Source of the DNA: UBA1876 sp964515395
Lineage (GTDB): Bacteria > Synergistota > Synergistia > Synergistales > Thermovirgaceae
Direction of reading: 5' to 3'
Assembly (NCBI GenBank): GCA_964515395.1
Contig: CAZERC010000004.1
Span: 6,356-70,355 of the forward strand
DNA: 64,000 nucleotides
The position numbers and the translations under genes are program-made. The notes beneath the pieces were generated by a model. It made no database searches and was not told the DNA's origin. It worked only from the letters and a program-made list of their open reading frames with translations. Positions 17,497 to 26,129 of this stretch are shown here, one piece after another (within the stretch, counting starts at the first letter, position 1; every line of letters starts with the position of its first letter).

Positions 17497-19335
17497 GTGA
17501 CCACCGAAGACATGGGAAAAACCGGGACTTCCTCCATACCTGAGAGATCGGAGATCCCCGAAGAGGAAACCTGGCGGCTTGAAGATCTGTTTGAAAGTCC
17601 AGAAGCCTGGGAAGAAGCTTTGCAAAAATCAGAGACCATGGGGAAAGACCTCGCCTCCCTCAAAGGAAGCCTGAAGGAAAGCGCAGCAGGCCTCCTTGAG
17701 GGGTTGCGTCTTGCCGACGCACTGGAAGAACTGGTCGACCACATCGTCGTCTATGCCCATTTGCTCAGTCACCAGGACACGAGGAATTCCCATGCCCAGT
17801 CAATGGCCGCACGGTCTCTTTCCATTGCCGTCAAGACCGGTGAGAGGACTTCCTTCGTGGTGCCGGAAATCCTTGAGGCCGGAAAGGACCGCATACTCAA
17901 GTTCATGAAAGAGCGGCAGGAGCTTGAGCACTATCGTTTCCTCCTGGAGGACATTTTCAGACAAAGCGCACATCGCCTTTCAACCGAAGAGGAAACGCTC
18001 TTGTCAGGTGCCGGTGAAATCGCCCACGCTTCTGAAAACGTATTCAGCATGCTCACAAACGCGGACATGACCTTTCCGAAAGTTGCCGACAGCAATGGGA
18101 AAAAACACACACTCTCTCAGGAGCGTTACGGGACCTACCTGGTCTCACCGGACAGGACGCTCCGCGAAAACGCTTTCAGGTCCTTTCACGAGCAATTCGG
18201 CGCCTTCAGAAACACCCTCTCGGGGACTCTGAACACCGCCCTCAGAAGCGCTGCATACTTTGCCCGCAGCAGAAGATATGAATCGACACTGGAGGCAGCC
18301 CTGTCTCCCGATGCAATTCCAACAGAGGTTTACCACGGTCTCATTGAGAGGGTCGGGAAATATCTGAATCTCCTCCACCGGTACGTATCGGTAAAAAAGC
18401 GCTCCCTTGAGCTGGACTCGCTCCACATGTACGACATGTATGTTCCCCTCGTACCAGAGCCCAGGCGGGATATTCCGTACGAAGATGCGTGCAATATGGT
18501 TACCGAGGCACTTGAACCACTGGGGAGTGAATATGTGTCGCGGCTGCAGAAAGGTTTCGGTTCACGCTGGATCGATGTCCGCGAAAACAAGGGGAAACGT
18601 AGCGGAGCCTTCTCGTGGGGTTCTTACGGCATCCACCCTTACGTACTCCTCAACTACAACGGCACTTTCAAGGACGTTTTCACCATAGCTCACGAGATGG
18701 GACATGCGCTGCACAAGGACTACACCGACCGGAAACAGCCTTACGTCTATTCCGGACACAGCATTTTCACGGCAGAGGTGGCTTCCACGACAAACGAAAT
18801 CATGCTGCACAAAGCGCTCCGTGAAAAAGCCGGATCCCCACAGGAAAGACTCTATTTTGCCCATACTCTCCTCGAGCAGATCCGCACCACCTTTTTCCGC
18901 CAGACACTCTTCGCCGAGTTTGAACTGGCCGTCCATAACATGATCGCCGATGGCGGGGCTCCCACAGCGGACACCTTTTGCTCTCTCTGGCGGGAGTTGA
19001 ATGAAAAATATTACGGACCCGAACTGTTCATCGACAGGGAGCTGGAATTTGAGTGGGCGCGAATCCCCCACTTCTATTCCCCCTTCTACGTCTATCAGTA
19101 CGCCACCGGATACGCAGCGGCGACAACTCTCTCAAAGGGTATTTCTGAAGAAGGGCCCCCGGCGGTCGCCAGATTTATCGACTTTCTGGAAAGCGGCAAA
19201 TCAGATTATCCCGTCACACTGCTCAAGCGTGCCGGCGTGGATATGACTTCACCTGAGCCCGTAGAGGCTGTAGCAACCCTCTTCGAAGCAACACTCCAAG
19301 AGCTGGAGAAAATGCTGGACGGCAGGTATGACTGA
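17497..19335 (+). CDS. pepF: Oligoendopeptidase F (M3 family metallopeptidase)
   Basis: 612 residues. The zinc motif HEMGH starts at residue 399 and the downstream Glu ligand lies in HSIFTAEVASTTNEI, as in M3B peptidases. The protein length matches PepF. It degrades peptides of roughly 7-17 residues in the cytoplasm, which fits a peptide-fermenting lifestyle. The start is GTG at 17497 with AAAGGATG upstream. A strong terminator follows. Confidence 0.94.
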   Translation: MTTEDMGKTGTSSIPERSEIPEEETWRLEDLFESPEAWEEALQKSETMGKDLASLKGSLKESAAGLLEGLRLADALEELVDHIVVYAHLLSHQDTRNSHAQSMAARSLSIAVKTGERTSFVVPEILEAGKDRILKFMKERQELEHYRFLLEDIFRQSAHRLSTEEETLLSGAGEIAHASENVFSMLTNADMTFPKVADSNGKKHTLSQERYGTYLVSPDRTLRENAFRSFHEQFGAFRNTLSGTLNTALRSAAYFARSRRYESTLEAALSPDAIPTEVYHGLIERVGKYLNLLHRYVSVKKRSLELDSLHMYDMYVPLVPEPRRDIPYEDACNMVTEALEPLGSEYVSRLQKGFGSRWIDVRENKGKRSGAFSWGSYGIHPYVLLNYNGTFKDVFTIAHEMGHALHKDYTDRKQPYVYSGHSIFTAEVASTTNEIMLHKALREKAGSPQERLYFAHTLLEQIRTTFFRQTLFAEFELAVHNMIADGGAPTADTFCSLWRELNEKYYGPELFIDRELEFEWARIPHFYSPFYVYQYATGYAAATTLSKGISEEGPPAVARFIDFLESGKSDYPVTLLKRAGVDMTSPEPVEAVATLFEATLQELEKMLDGRYD

Positions 19336-19360
19336 GAATGAAGCCTGACATGAACGAAAA

Positions 19361-19397
19361 AACGGTTCCCGAATCGATTCGGGAACCGTTTTTTTTT
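19361..19397. terminator. Rho-independent terminator after pepF
   Basis: 30-base perfect palindrome (19361-19390, arm AACGGTTCCCGAATC) followed by nine T residues. It separates pepF from the converging nitronate monooxygenase-like gene. Confidence 0.92.
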
Positions 19398-19430
19398 ACC
19401 TTCGACTGTCAGGCTGAAAAGAACTGGCGC

Positions 19431-20519
19431 TCAGGATTCCTCCCCGATAAGCTCCTCGAAAATCTCGTCCACCTTTTCCATGCGGTTGATCCGACCAACG
19501 TTGGAACCGCAAAAGAAAAGCCCTTCATCATAGTTCCCTCGAAAAGCGTCCACCAATGCTTGAGCTATGCAGAAAGCCTTCCGTTCATTTCTGTAGGCGC
19601 AATGGGCGAGACAGTTTGCGAAACAGGGTTTGCTCTTGACGCGACCTTCAAGGTATTCTTCCACGAAGGGAGTCCGTACCACCCTTCCGGGAATGCCCAC
19701 GGGGCTCTTTATGACAACTACGTCCTCGGCCTTCGCGTTAACAAGCACATCTTTGAAGCCCTGGCTCGCGTCGCCTTCAACGGTGGCGGCAAAGCGGGTG
19801 CCCATCTGGACGCCTTTGGCCCCCAGCTCAAACATGCGATTCATGTCTTCCCTGTCCCAGATTCCTCCGGCGGCAATGACCGGGATGTCCACTCCGGCTT
19901 CATCCTCAAGATAGGCTACAAGTTCCGGAATGACGTGTTCAAGAGAGTAAGCAGGATCATCAACCTGTTCCGGCTTCATGACGCCGAGGTGCCCCCCTGC
20001 ATAAAGAGGTGTCTCGACCACGAAACCGTCCGGGAGCCTGCCGTAGTGCTTTTCCCAACGGCGATTTATGGGCCGTGCGGCCTTTGTGGAACTCACGATC
20101 GGGACCAAGGCCACATCAGGGTAATCGGCTGTCATCGCCGGAAGTCTCAGAGGCAGGCCTGCACCGGAAATGATGACATCTACTCCACCTTCGCAGGCTG
20201 ACCTGACATGATCCTCGTAATCCGTCAAGGCAACCATGGCGTTGACGGCGATGACCCCGTCGGGCGCGATACTTTTCGCCAGGGCAATGTCGTTTCGTAT
20301 GACTTCCTTGTTGACCTCGAAATAATTCGTTCCGTCATACAGCGGAGAGCACACTGCCAGCCCTACGCTGGCGATGGTTCCTACGCCGCCGGCTTTGGCC
20401 ACGGCACCTGCAAGCTGCGGTCCGGATATCCTGACCCCCATACCTCCCTGAATCAGGGGATACCTCGGTTCATGTTTCCCGAGTTTCAATTTCGGCCAGT
20501 TGCGGGAAGCCTCTTTCAC
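19431..20519 (-). CDS. Nitronate monooxygenase-family FMN protein
   Basis: 362 residues, TIM-barrel flavoprotein of the 2-nitropropane dioxygenase/FabK family. IQGGMGVRISGPQLAGAVA opens the barrel, and VIAAGGIWD and GVQMGTRFAAT are the FMN-phosphate loops. Members include nitronate monooxygenases and FabK enoyl reductases; this longer form with Cys-rich CFANCLAHC near the C-terminus is not FabK-like. The start is the GTG at 20519 because GGAGG stands 7 nt upstream. The frame continues to 20558, which would overlap the next gene. Confidence 0.85.
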   Translation of the reverse strand: MKEASRNWPKLKLGKHEPRYPLIQGGMGVRISGPQLAGAVAKAGGVGTIASVGLAVCSPLYDGTNYFEVNKEVIRNDIALAKSIAPDGVIAVNAMVALTDYEDHVRSACEGGVDVIISGAGLPLRLPAMTADYPDVALVPIVSSTKAARPINRRWEKHYGRLPDGFVVETPLYAGGHLGVMKPEQVDDPAYSLEHVIPELVAYLEDEAGVDIPVIAAGGIWDREDMNRMFELGAKGVQMGTRFAATVEGDASQGFKDVLVNAKAEDVVVIKSPVGIPGRVVRTPFVEEYLEGRVKSKPCFANCLAHCAYRNERKAFCIAQALVDAFRGNYDEGLFFCGSNVGRINRMEKVDEIFEELIGEES

Positions 20520-20538
20520 GACAAAACCTCCATTATCA

Positions 20539-21204
20539 TCAGGCCGCTGTTTGAGCATCCAGGCTCAACCAGGGCAGGCTCGTCATTCTTTGTTCCTGTT
20601 TTTCTTCATATTTGGCAAGCATAATCTTGTAATGCTTCATGACCCCATTTATATATCGCGTTCCGCTGCTGCCCAGGTACATGGCCAAAGCCTCGGAAAC
20701 GTTGCCATCACTGGAATCAAGGTAACAGGAAAAGATGTAGGTTCCGGCGAGGATATTGTTGCGGGGCTGGATGAGGTCATTCAGGGTTCGTATTTCACCG
20801 AATGAGGATCTCAAACCCCTTCTGTGGGCACTCCAGTTGATCTGCATAAGGCCATAGGCATATCGTGATCGCGCCTTGTAACGAACTGTAGATTCCTTGA
20901 TGATTATCGCCGCGATAAGAAATGGATGGACCCCAAACTCGTCGGAAGCTTCCAAAATATACTCCGCAAATTTTCCGGCAGCATATTCATCAAGTTCGGG
21001 ATTAACCTTCATGAACCTGTCCATGATCACAGCTATTTTCCCGTCTCTCGTTTCCACCGGGGCTGGTTTCTCCTGCTTTTCGGAAGGTTCTTCCGTCATG
21101 ATTCTGTCGTAGACATCTCCTTCGGCGAATCCTGTTCCGGCGAAAACCGTCAACAACATACACAGACCCGAAATAAGGGCGGTGTTTCGCTTTCGTCGAT
21201 TCAA
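20539..21204 (-). CDS. Exported lytic transglycosylase, SLT domain
   Basis: 221 residues with a signal peptide (NTALISGLCMLLTVFAG) and an SLT (Slt/goose lysozyme-like) domain at about 85-185. The catalytic Glu lies in IIIKESTV, and the typical AYGLMQI follows. It should cut peptidoglycan glycan strands. The start codon is TTG at 21204 with AAGGAGAG about 10 nt upstream. It lies downstream of the small selenoprotein gene, beyond a large inverted repeat. Confidence 0.85.
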   Translation of the reverse strand: MNRRKRNTALISGLCMLLTVFAGTGFAEGDVYDRIMTEEPSEKQEKPAPVETRDGKIAVIMDRFMKVNPELDEYAAGKFAEYILEASDEFGVHPFLIAAIIIKESTVRYKARSRYAYGLMQINWSAHRRGLRSSFGEIRTLNDLIQPRNNILAGTYIFSCYLDSSDGNVSEALAMYLGSSGTRYINGVMKHYKIMLAKYEEKQEQRMTSLPWLSLDAQTAA

Positions 21205-21257
21205 TGTCGGTTTCTCTCCTTCTCAATACAGTATCTGAACAGCGTCGAGTTTACCCC

Positions 21258-21320
21258 ATGTACATACAAAGGGGCAAGCCGACCTTGATGGTCACCGGTT
21301 TGCACCTTTTGTATTTACAT
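21258..21320. repeat. Long imperfect inverted repeat between selenoprotein and transglycosylase genes
   Basis: The arm ATGTACATACAAAGGGGCAA (from 21258) mirrors the complement of 21301-21320 (ATGTAAATACAAAAGGTGCA) with few mismatches. The centre is GACC TTGAT GGTC. There is no T-run after it on the minus strand, so it is not a typical terminator. It could be a processing or attenuation structure. Confidence 0.55.
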
Positions 21321-21329
21321 AAACGGGGC

Positions 21330-21623
21330 TTACCCCAACAGCGCACCGGGAACGAAAAGGATCCAGCCGTTCCAGCTTTTTTCGGCTTGAACCTTGATTG
21401 TGTCGGCAGAAAAGGACATGCCCTCGGGGATCCACAGTTTCATCCCTTCAGCTTCCACAACATCATGTCCGGTCTTGTCCTCGGGTTCTCCACCCTCGAC
21501 GAGGGCGACGGGAATCCTGCATCAGCCGCTGCCCATGGTTGCACGAACGATATGCCCGGTATTTCCCATGGATTCAAGGATATCGCGTGCCTTGCCGCTT
21601 ACTGAAAGAGCGAGAGTTTTCAC
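21330..21623 (-). CDS. Small selenoprotein with Sec-Cys motif (CC/Se-type, HesB-like), UGA read as selenocysteine
   Basis: 97 residues if the in-frame TGA at 21522-21524 is read as selenocysteine (residue 34). It starts at GTG 21623, with AAGGAGG 8 nt upstream, and stops at TAA 21330-21332. Residues before and after the UGA are both protein-like: HIVRATMGSG, then U, then CRIPVALVEGGEPEDK, with no other stop. The small beta-rich sequence resembles HesB/IscA-like proteins, whose first metal-ligand Cys would be the Sec. It also fits the family RefSeq calls CC/Se motif (seleno)protein; that name is from memory. A SECIS-like hairpin lies at the correct distance. It has its own promoter. Ordinary gene callers would truncate it at residue 33. 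Function unknown; redox or Fe-S handling is inferred. Confidence 0.82.
21490..21508 (-). promoter_or_regulatory. SECIS-like hairpin for the small selenoprotein
   Basis: In the mRNA, UCGCCCUC pairs with GAGGGUGG (8 bp, two G-U and one U-G wobble) around a GUC loop. The loop begins 22 nt after the UGA and its first base is G. This meets the published bacterial SECIS rules as I know them: a loop of 3-14 nt with G in position 1 or 2, located 16-37 nt after UGA. Confidence 0.75.
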
Positions 21624-21666
21624 TGAAGCTGCCTCCTTAAACTGAAAATCGAACATTTTGATGATA

Positions 21667-21695
21667 TTATACCTATATATGGTATCTACATCAAA
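21667..21695 (-). promoter_or_regulatory. Sigma70-type promoter of the small selenoprotein gene
   Basis: Minus strand: -35 TTGATG (21690-21695), 17-nt spacer, perfect -10 TATAAT (21667-21672). The start codon lies about 44 nt beyond the -10, with AAGGAGG between. Confidence 0.75.
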
Positions 21696-21779
21696 CAAAA
21701 CATTGACCATTGTAGGGACAATAAATGAAAGGTACAATCGTATGCCGCTGCAAATACCGAAGAAACAGGAGGGGATGCC

Positions 21780-22571
21780 GTGGGAACCCCACACATCATT
21801 TTCGAAGATGGACATATCGTAGCCGTATCGAAACCGGAAGGACTTCTCGTCCACCGAACACGTATCGCCTCCGACAAGGGGCCTTTTCTACTGCAGCAGG
21901 TCCGTGATATGACCGGAAGGTACCTTTATCCCGTCCATCGACTGGACAAACCTACCTCCGGGATTGTGATTTTCGCCGCCGCACTGGAATCAGCGAGAAC
22001 TCTTTCGGAAAGTTTCAGGAATCATGCCGTCCGGAAAACCTACCTTGCCGTCGTGAGGGGTTGGGTTGATGAAAAGGGGCAAATCGATTCTCCCCTGGAC
22101 AAACCCGCCGACGGAAACATCGGAAAACCAGATTCCGGGCAAGTTGCGAAGAAAGAGGCCCTGACAAATTACATCCGTCTTGCGAAGACTGACATTCCGT
22201 ATGCCGTATCAAGACACCCGACAAGCCGGTATTCCCTGGTGAAAGTACATCCCCTGACGGGTCGAAGACATCAGATCAGGAGGCACCTGCGACGCATTTC
22301 CCATCCCGTTGTCGGCGACGTCGAATACGGTGACGGAAGGCACAACCGGTTCTTCAGGAGTCACTTCGGCATCAGGCGCCTGCTCCTTCACGCCTGCAGC
22401 ATCACCATACTTCACCCCCACACTGGAATTCCCTTCACGATCACAGACCCTCCCGGACCGGACTTTCGGAAGGTCTGCAACGAGCTTGGCTGGGAAATCC
22501 CTGAGAAATTCGAAACACACGAATTCCGAATTCCCGGGTTCCATAATACTTCATGTGCTGTTATCACCTAA
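21780..22571 (+). CDS. RluA-family RNA pseudouridine synthase (TruC/RluC-like)
   Basis: 263 residues. The catalytic motif HRLDKPTSG places the nucleophile Asp at residue 56. Further family segments are RKTYLAVVRG and PLTGRRHQIRRHL. There is no S4 domain at the N-terminus, as in TruC-like members that modify tRNA position 65, so TruC is more likely than RluC/RluD, but the target is not certain. GTG start at 21780 with AGGAGGGG upstream. Divergent from the selenoprotein gene. Confidence 0.88.
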   Translation: MGTPHIIFEDGHIVAVSKPEGLLVHRTRIASDKGPFLLQQVRDMTGRYLYPVHRLDKPTSGIVIFAAALESARTLSESFRNHAVRKTYLAVVRGWVDEKGQIDSPLDKPADGNIGKPDSGQVAKKEALTNYIRLAKTDIPYAVSRHPTSRYSLVKVHPLTGRRHQIRRHLRRISHPVVGDVEYGDGRHNRFFRSHFGIRRLLLHACSITILHPHTGIPFTITDPPGPDFRKVCNELGWEIPEKFETHEFRIPGFHNTSCAVIT

Positions 22572-22750
22572 AAGATTATTTGGATTTGCGGGCGTCCGGT
22601 ACGAGAGTTTCAAGTTTCAGGTTCCTGATGCCGCTGTATGCCTCAATGGTCCTCGTTCTGATCCTTCTGGTGGCCTTCCTGCAAATCGCCTTGTGAATTC
22701 CCGATCTGCTCATTGACCGAACGACCTGATCCCGGAAAGAAAATACAAAA

Positions 22751-22776
22751 AGGGCGCCCTTTTTTAAGGGTGCCCT
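22751..22776 (-). terminator. Terminator after tRNA-Leu
   Basis: 11-bp arms (22751-22761 and 22766-22776) with one mismatch and a TTTT loop, followed on the minus strand by TTTTT. It begins 7 bases after the tRNA CCA end. Confidence 0.85.
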
Positions 22777-22783
22777 GAATTTG

Positions 22784-22870
22784 TGGTGCGGAGGGGGAGA
22801 CTCGAACTCCCACAGCCCGGAGGCCACCAGGCCCTCAACCTGGCGCGTCTACCTATTCCGCCACCCCCGC
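22784..22870 (-). tRNA. tRNA-Leu (anticodon GAG)
   Basis: 87 nt including an encoded CCA end. The acceptor stem GCGGGGG pairs with CCTCCGC (one G-U). The anticodon stem is CCAGG/CCTGG with loop TTGAGGG, giving anticodon GAG. There is a long class II variable arm, and the T arm GGGAG-TTCGAGT-CTCCC is intact. The long variable arm and anticodon agree on leucine. Confidence 0.96.
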
Positions 22871-22954
22871 TCATTTTCCGACGCGAAAGTCATTATATGA
22901 GAGATCACCCCGGGCGTCAACCTTGTCTTTTCCCTCTGCCCAAAGGCTTTACGT

Positions 22955-23887
22955 TTATCCCGAAAGAAGGTACAGCCAAAGCGGCAGACTTGCCACAGAC
23001 AGGAGTGTCGACGCAGCCACAACCTGACCCGCATACTCTGCGTCCATCCCCATGCCTTTCGCGACGACAAAGTTGTTCACCGCCGCCGGCATGGCCGAGA
23101 CGAGAACCACCGCGTTCTGAAGCCCCGCGTCGACGGGCCAGATGTAGAATGCCAGCAACACAAAGGCGGGATGGAAAAAAAGCTTGAACAATGTGTCAAA
23201 CCAGGTGTTGCGCACTGCCTTGAGCAAATGGCTGAACTCGAGGCTTGCCCCGAGCGCCAAAAGCGCTACCCCGCTGGCCGTGTCCCCGATGATCTTGAAA
23301 GAGGCATCAAGAGTCTGCGGTAGCTCTTTCAAACCCATCGACGACCCTGCAACTCCGAGGAAACATCCCCAGACCAGAGGATTTCTCACAAGCTCACGTA
23401 CCGTTTTCCCGAGAGCCCTCAAGGACAATCCACCCGAAAGGGCGATCTGCGCCCATGTCAGGGAGATCAAATTGTACCCGAGAAGCCCGACAGCCAGGAA
23501 AAGGGTCACGCTTTCAAGGCCGGGTTCCCCGAAGGCCAGTGTCACTGCAGGAATCCCCATGAAAATGTTGTTGGACCTGATGGAAACGAGAACCGTCACC
23601 GCTTTTCGCGCACGAGGTGCTTCCTTTCTCAGGAAACAAACCCCTGCCCAAGCAATGGCGGGCACGATGAGAAAGGACACGTGAATGGCCAAGAAAAAAT
23701 TGGGATTTTCGAAAACCCCCGAACCTACCCGCAGTGTCGTCCGAAAAAGAAGCACGGGCAGGACGGTCCAATACAGCACGCCCGTCAGCTGGCCGGCGGA
23801 TTTCCTGGAGAGGAGGCCGACCTTGCGGATGACAAAGCCCAGAGCGATGACGAAAAACAGTGGAAAAACCATGGAGATACCTTGCAT
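22955..23887 (-). CDS. AEC (auxin efflux carrier) family transporter
   Basis: 310 residues with about ten hydrophobic helices. The N-terminal ALGFVIRKVGLLS and the central ALLALGASLEF segment are typical of AEC permeases. Bacterial members move malate, malonate or other small acids. No substrate can be assigned. It lies between tRNA-Leu and the rplS terminator and looks monocistronic. Confidence 0.88.
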   Translation of the reverse strand: MQGISMVFPLFFVIALGFVIRKVGLLSRKSAGQLTGVLYWTVLPVLLFRTTLRVGSGVFENPNFFLAIHVSFLIVPAIAWAGVCFLRKEAPRARKAVTVLVSIRSNNIFMGIPAVTLAFGEPGLESVTLFLAVGLLGYNLISLTWAQIALSGGLSLRALGKTVRELVRNPLVWGCFLGVAGSSMGLKELPQTLDASFKIIGDTASGVALLALGASLEFSHLLKAVRNTWFDTLFKLFFHPAFVLLAFYIWPVDAGLQNAVVLVSAMPAAVNNFVVAKGMGMDAEYAGQVVAASTLLSVASLPLWLYLLSG

Positions 23888-23938
23888 GGAGACCTCCAGG
23901 AATTGTTTCTGAAACCGTGCTGTGAAACGGGATACGAA

Positions 23939-23983
23939 AAGAGGGCCCGACCACGTCGGTCAACGTGGTTGAGACCCTCTTTT
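23939..23983 (-). terminator. Terminator of the ylxM-rplS operon
   Basis: Long stem: AAGAGGG (23939-23945) with CCCTCTT (23975-23981) and an inner CCACGT/ACGTGG stem, followed by TTTT on both sides. It lies 22 bases past the rplS stop. Confidence 0.88.
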
Positions 23984-24004
23984 GGTCTCAATTTCAGGCC
24001 CCGA

Positions 24005-24352
24005 CTAGAAGCGGCGCTCCCTGATCCGCGCGGCCTTTCCGCTCCGTTTCCTCAGGTAGTACAATTTCGCTCTCCTGACCCGGCCGTGTCTGGCGACTTC
24101 GATGCGATCGATTGACGGGCAATGAATCGGGAAAATTCTCTCGACCCCGATCCCTCCCGAAACCTTTCTGACAGTGAAAGATTCCCGGGAACCCCCGTGT
24201 TTCCTCGCAATAACGACACCTTCGAACACCTGGATGCGTTCCCTGTTTCCCTCGGTGACACGTACGTGCACCTTGACAGTATCGCCGGCCCGGAATTCAG
24301 GTACATCCTTGCGCACAAACTTGTTTTCTACCAGAGCTATCTTCTGGTCCAT
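24005..24352 (-). CDS. rplS: 50S ribosomal protein L19
   Basis: 115 residues, the normal L19 length. The FRAGDTVKVHVRVTEGNRERIQVFEGVVIA stretch and the RRAKLYYLR C-terminal segment are characteristic. It lies at the 30S-50S interface of the ribosome. Last gene of the operon, 34 nt after trmD, in the order common in bacteria. Confidence 0.98.
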   Translation of the reverse strand: MDQKIALVENKFVRKDVPEFRAGDTVKVHVRVTEGNRERIQVFEGVVIARKHGGSRESFTVRKVSGGIGVERIFPIHCPSIDRIEVARHGRVRRAKLYYLRKRSGKAARIRERRF

Positions 24353-24386
24353 CCTGTATCCCTCCCAGTAGGAACATTCATTCTAT

Positions 24387-25589
24387 TCAGCAGCGGGTAA
24401 ACCCAAAAAACAGGTCCAGTGTAACCGCGAGGCTCCCGGGCAAGGACAGGTTCGGTTCCTCGGCCTGTCCATCGGTCTTTATGTCCTGAAAATCCAGAGT
24501 CCACCGTTTTATATCATCTTTTACGGACCCGAAACAGAAAACCACGGGTTCCCCTTTTTCGAGAACTTCCCGCTTGAGTCGCCTCAGATTCCCAACTGTC
24601 CCGTTTCGGAAAAAGCCCACGTGAACCATGTACGGTTCATTTTTCTCTCTTCTTTTGACCCATTCCGATACTGCCTGGATTCCCCTTGCAGGTTTCAGAA
24701 AACCGGAACTCAGGTTTTCAGGCAACTTTTCTTTCAGGCGTTTGATACAATTTCGCGCGTTCCCGCTTTTCGGTACATCATCCACCAGGAAAGCTTTCTC
24801 ACAGCCCAGGGCAGCTGCATCCTTCACCATGGCGCAGATGACGGGGTCCACCTGTTCGGCTTTATTCAGATCCATTGCGAAAAGGACATAAACCCCTTTT
24901 TGAAGGTATGGTCTTATGTTCGCACTCTCCAGGAGATCCGGCCTCCTTTCGAGGGTCCGCCGAAGGGCCTTTTCCCTTCTCCAGTGATCGACAACACCAT
25001 GATTTCCGCTCAAAAGGACTTCTGGAACCGTCTTCCCCCGCCACTCTGCAGGCCTCGTATAGTGAGGTGTATCAAGCATGCCCCGGAAAAAGGAATCCTC
25101 CTCGACTGCCTCTGCCCGTCCTACAACGCCCGGGATGCGCCTCGAAAGGGCGTCCATCAGGGCCATTGCCGGAATCTCTCCACCGGTCAGGACGAAATCC
25201 CCGATGGAAACTTCCATGTCCACGAAGGCTTCCACAAATCTTTCGTCGACCCCTTCGTAGTGTCCACATAAAAGAACGAGATGTTTTTCCGCTGCCAGCT
25301 CCTCAACAAGGCCCTGGTCCAGTCTCCGGCCCTGGGGGCTCAGAAAGACTACCTTCGCTTCATCACCTTCGGCCGCTTCGACTGCCTTTGCAAGAGGCTC
25401 GGCCATCATGACCATTCCTCCACCACCGTAGGCGTAATCGTCGATCTGGTGATGAGGTTTTTCGGCAAAATTCCTCGGGTTCAACAATTCGTAGCTGATC
25501 AGGCCTTTTTCTGCAGCTCTGCCGATAATGCTGGTACTGAAAAATGTTTCAAAAAACTCCGGGAAGGCACTGATCACCGAAAATTTCAT
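24387..25589 (-). CDS. trmD: tRNA (guanine-N1)-methyltransferase TrmD fused to a C-terminal SPOUT-like methyltransferase domain
   Basis: 400 residues against about 240 for TrmD alone. Residues 1-230 are TrmD: DDYAYGGGGMVMM, LLCGHYEGVDERF and the trefoil-knot segment SIGDFVLTGGE. TrmD makes m1G37 in tRNA. Residues about 235-400 (YVLFAMDLNKAEQVDPVI and FCFGSVKDD) resemble the TM1570-type RNA_Me_trans domain, otherwise a separate protein. The start is the ATG at 25589, overlapping the rimM stop by 4 nt. Confidence 0.93.
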   Translation of the reverse strand: MKFSVISAFPEFFETFFSTSIIGRAAEKGLISYELLNPRNFAEKPHHQIDDYAYGGGGMVMMAEPLAKAVEAAEGDEAKVVFLSPQGRRLDQGLVEELAAEKHLVLLCGHYEGVDERFVEAFVDMEVSIGDFVLTGGEIPAMALMDALSRRIPGVVGRAEAVEEDSFFRGMLDTPHYTRPAEWRGKTVPEVLLSGNHGVVDHWRREKALRRTLERRPDLLESANIRPYLQKGVYVLFAMDLNKAEQVDPVICAMVKDAAALGCEKAFLVDDVPKSGNARNCIKRLKEKLPENLSSGFLKPARGIQAVSEWVKRREKNEPYMVHVGFFRNGTVGNLRRLKREVLEKGEPVVFCFGSVKDDIKRWTLDFQDIKTDGQAEEPNLSLPGSLAVTLDLFFGFTRC

Positions 25590-26119
25590 AAATCCCACAA
25601 TCCCTCGGGCAATTTCACCGAGATGACTCCTCTATCGAGATCTACCAACCTGACGATCTCTTTCACGGCGGGTAGCATCTTGGTCGAACCTTCCGGTGTT
25701 TCCACCACGTAAATATCGCTGCCTCCCGTGGGGAAGACTTCAATGACTGCGCCGAGATTTTCGCCGTTTTCCTCGTCTTCGACGGAGAGACCGATGATAT
25801 CGTCAATCCAGAAACGGCCTTCTGGAAGCGTGACTCGTTCTTCCGCGGGGACCCTCACGAAAAGCCCTTTTATCGACTCCGCCTTGTCCCTGTCGACAAT
25901 ACCGACAGCCCTCACCAGATACTGGCCCTTCCCTTCCTGAAACCTTGTTGAGACAATTTCCAGGCTCATCTTGTGCCCGCCGTCGCGACTGTACAGTTCC
26001 AACCGGTTCATGCCTTCGAATCGGTCAGGAAAATCCGTCAAAGGCACGATTCTGAATTCTCCGCCTACACCATGCGCTCCGGCGACCCTGCCGATCGTGA
26101 CCAATTCCGTTGCGGACAC
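25586..26119 (-). CDS. rimM: 16S rRNA processing protein RimM
   Basis: About 177 residues: N-terminal RimM beta-barrel (TIGRVAGAHGVGGEFRIVPLTDFP) and a PRC-barrel at the end (FWIDDIIGLSV). It helps mature the 30S head and binds S19. Candidate starts are GTG 26128, TTG 26125 and GTG 26119; the last has TTGAGGTG at SD distance and is used here. The gene sits directly between khpA and trmD. Confidence 0.93.
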   Translation of the reverse strand: MSATELVTIGRVAGAHGVGGEFRIVPLTDFPDRFEGMNRLELYSRDGGHKMSLEIVSTRFQEGKGQYLVRAVGIVDRDKAESIKGLFVRVPAEERVTLPEGRFWIDDIIGLSVEDEENGENLGAVIEVFPTGGSDIYVVETPEGSTKMLPAVKEIVRLVDLDRGVISVKLPEGLWDL

Positions 26120-26129
26120 GTTCAACACC

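Noticed and set aside
22576..22713. Basic 45-codon ORF downstream of tRNA-Leu on the minus strand
   Set aside because: No RBS, lies after a strong terminator, unusual Arg-rich composition; its longer form runs through the tRNA.
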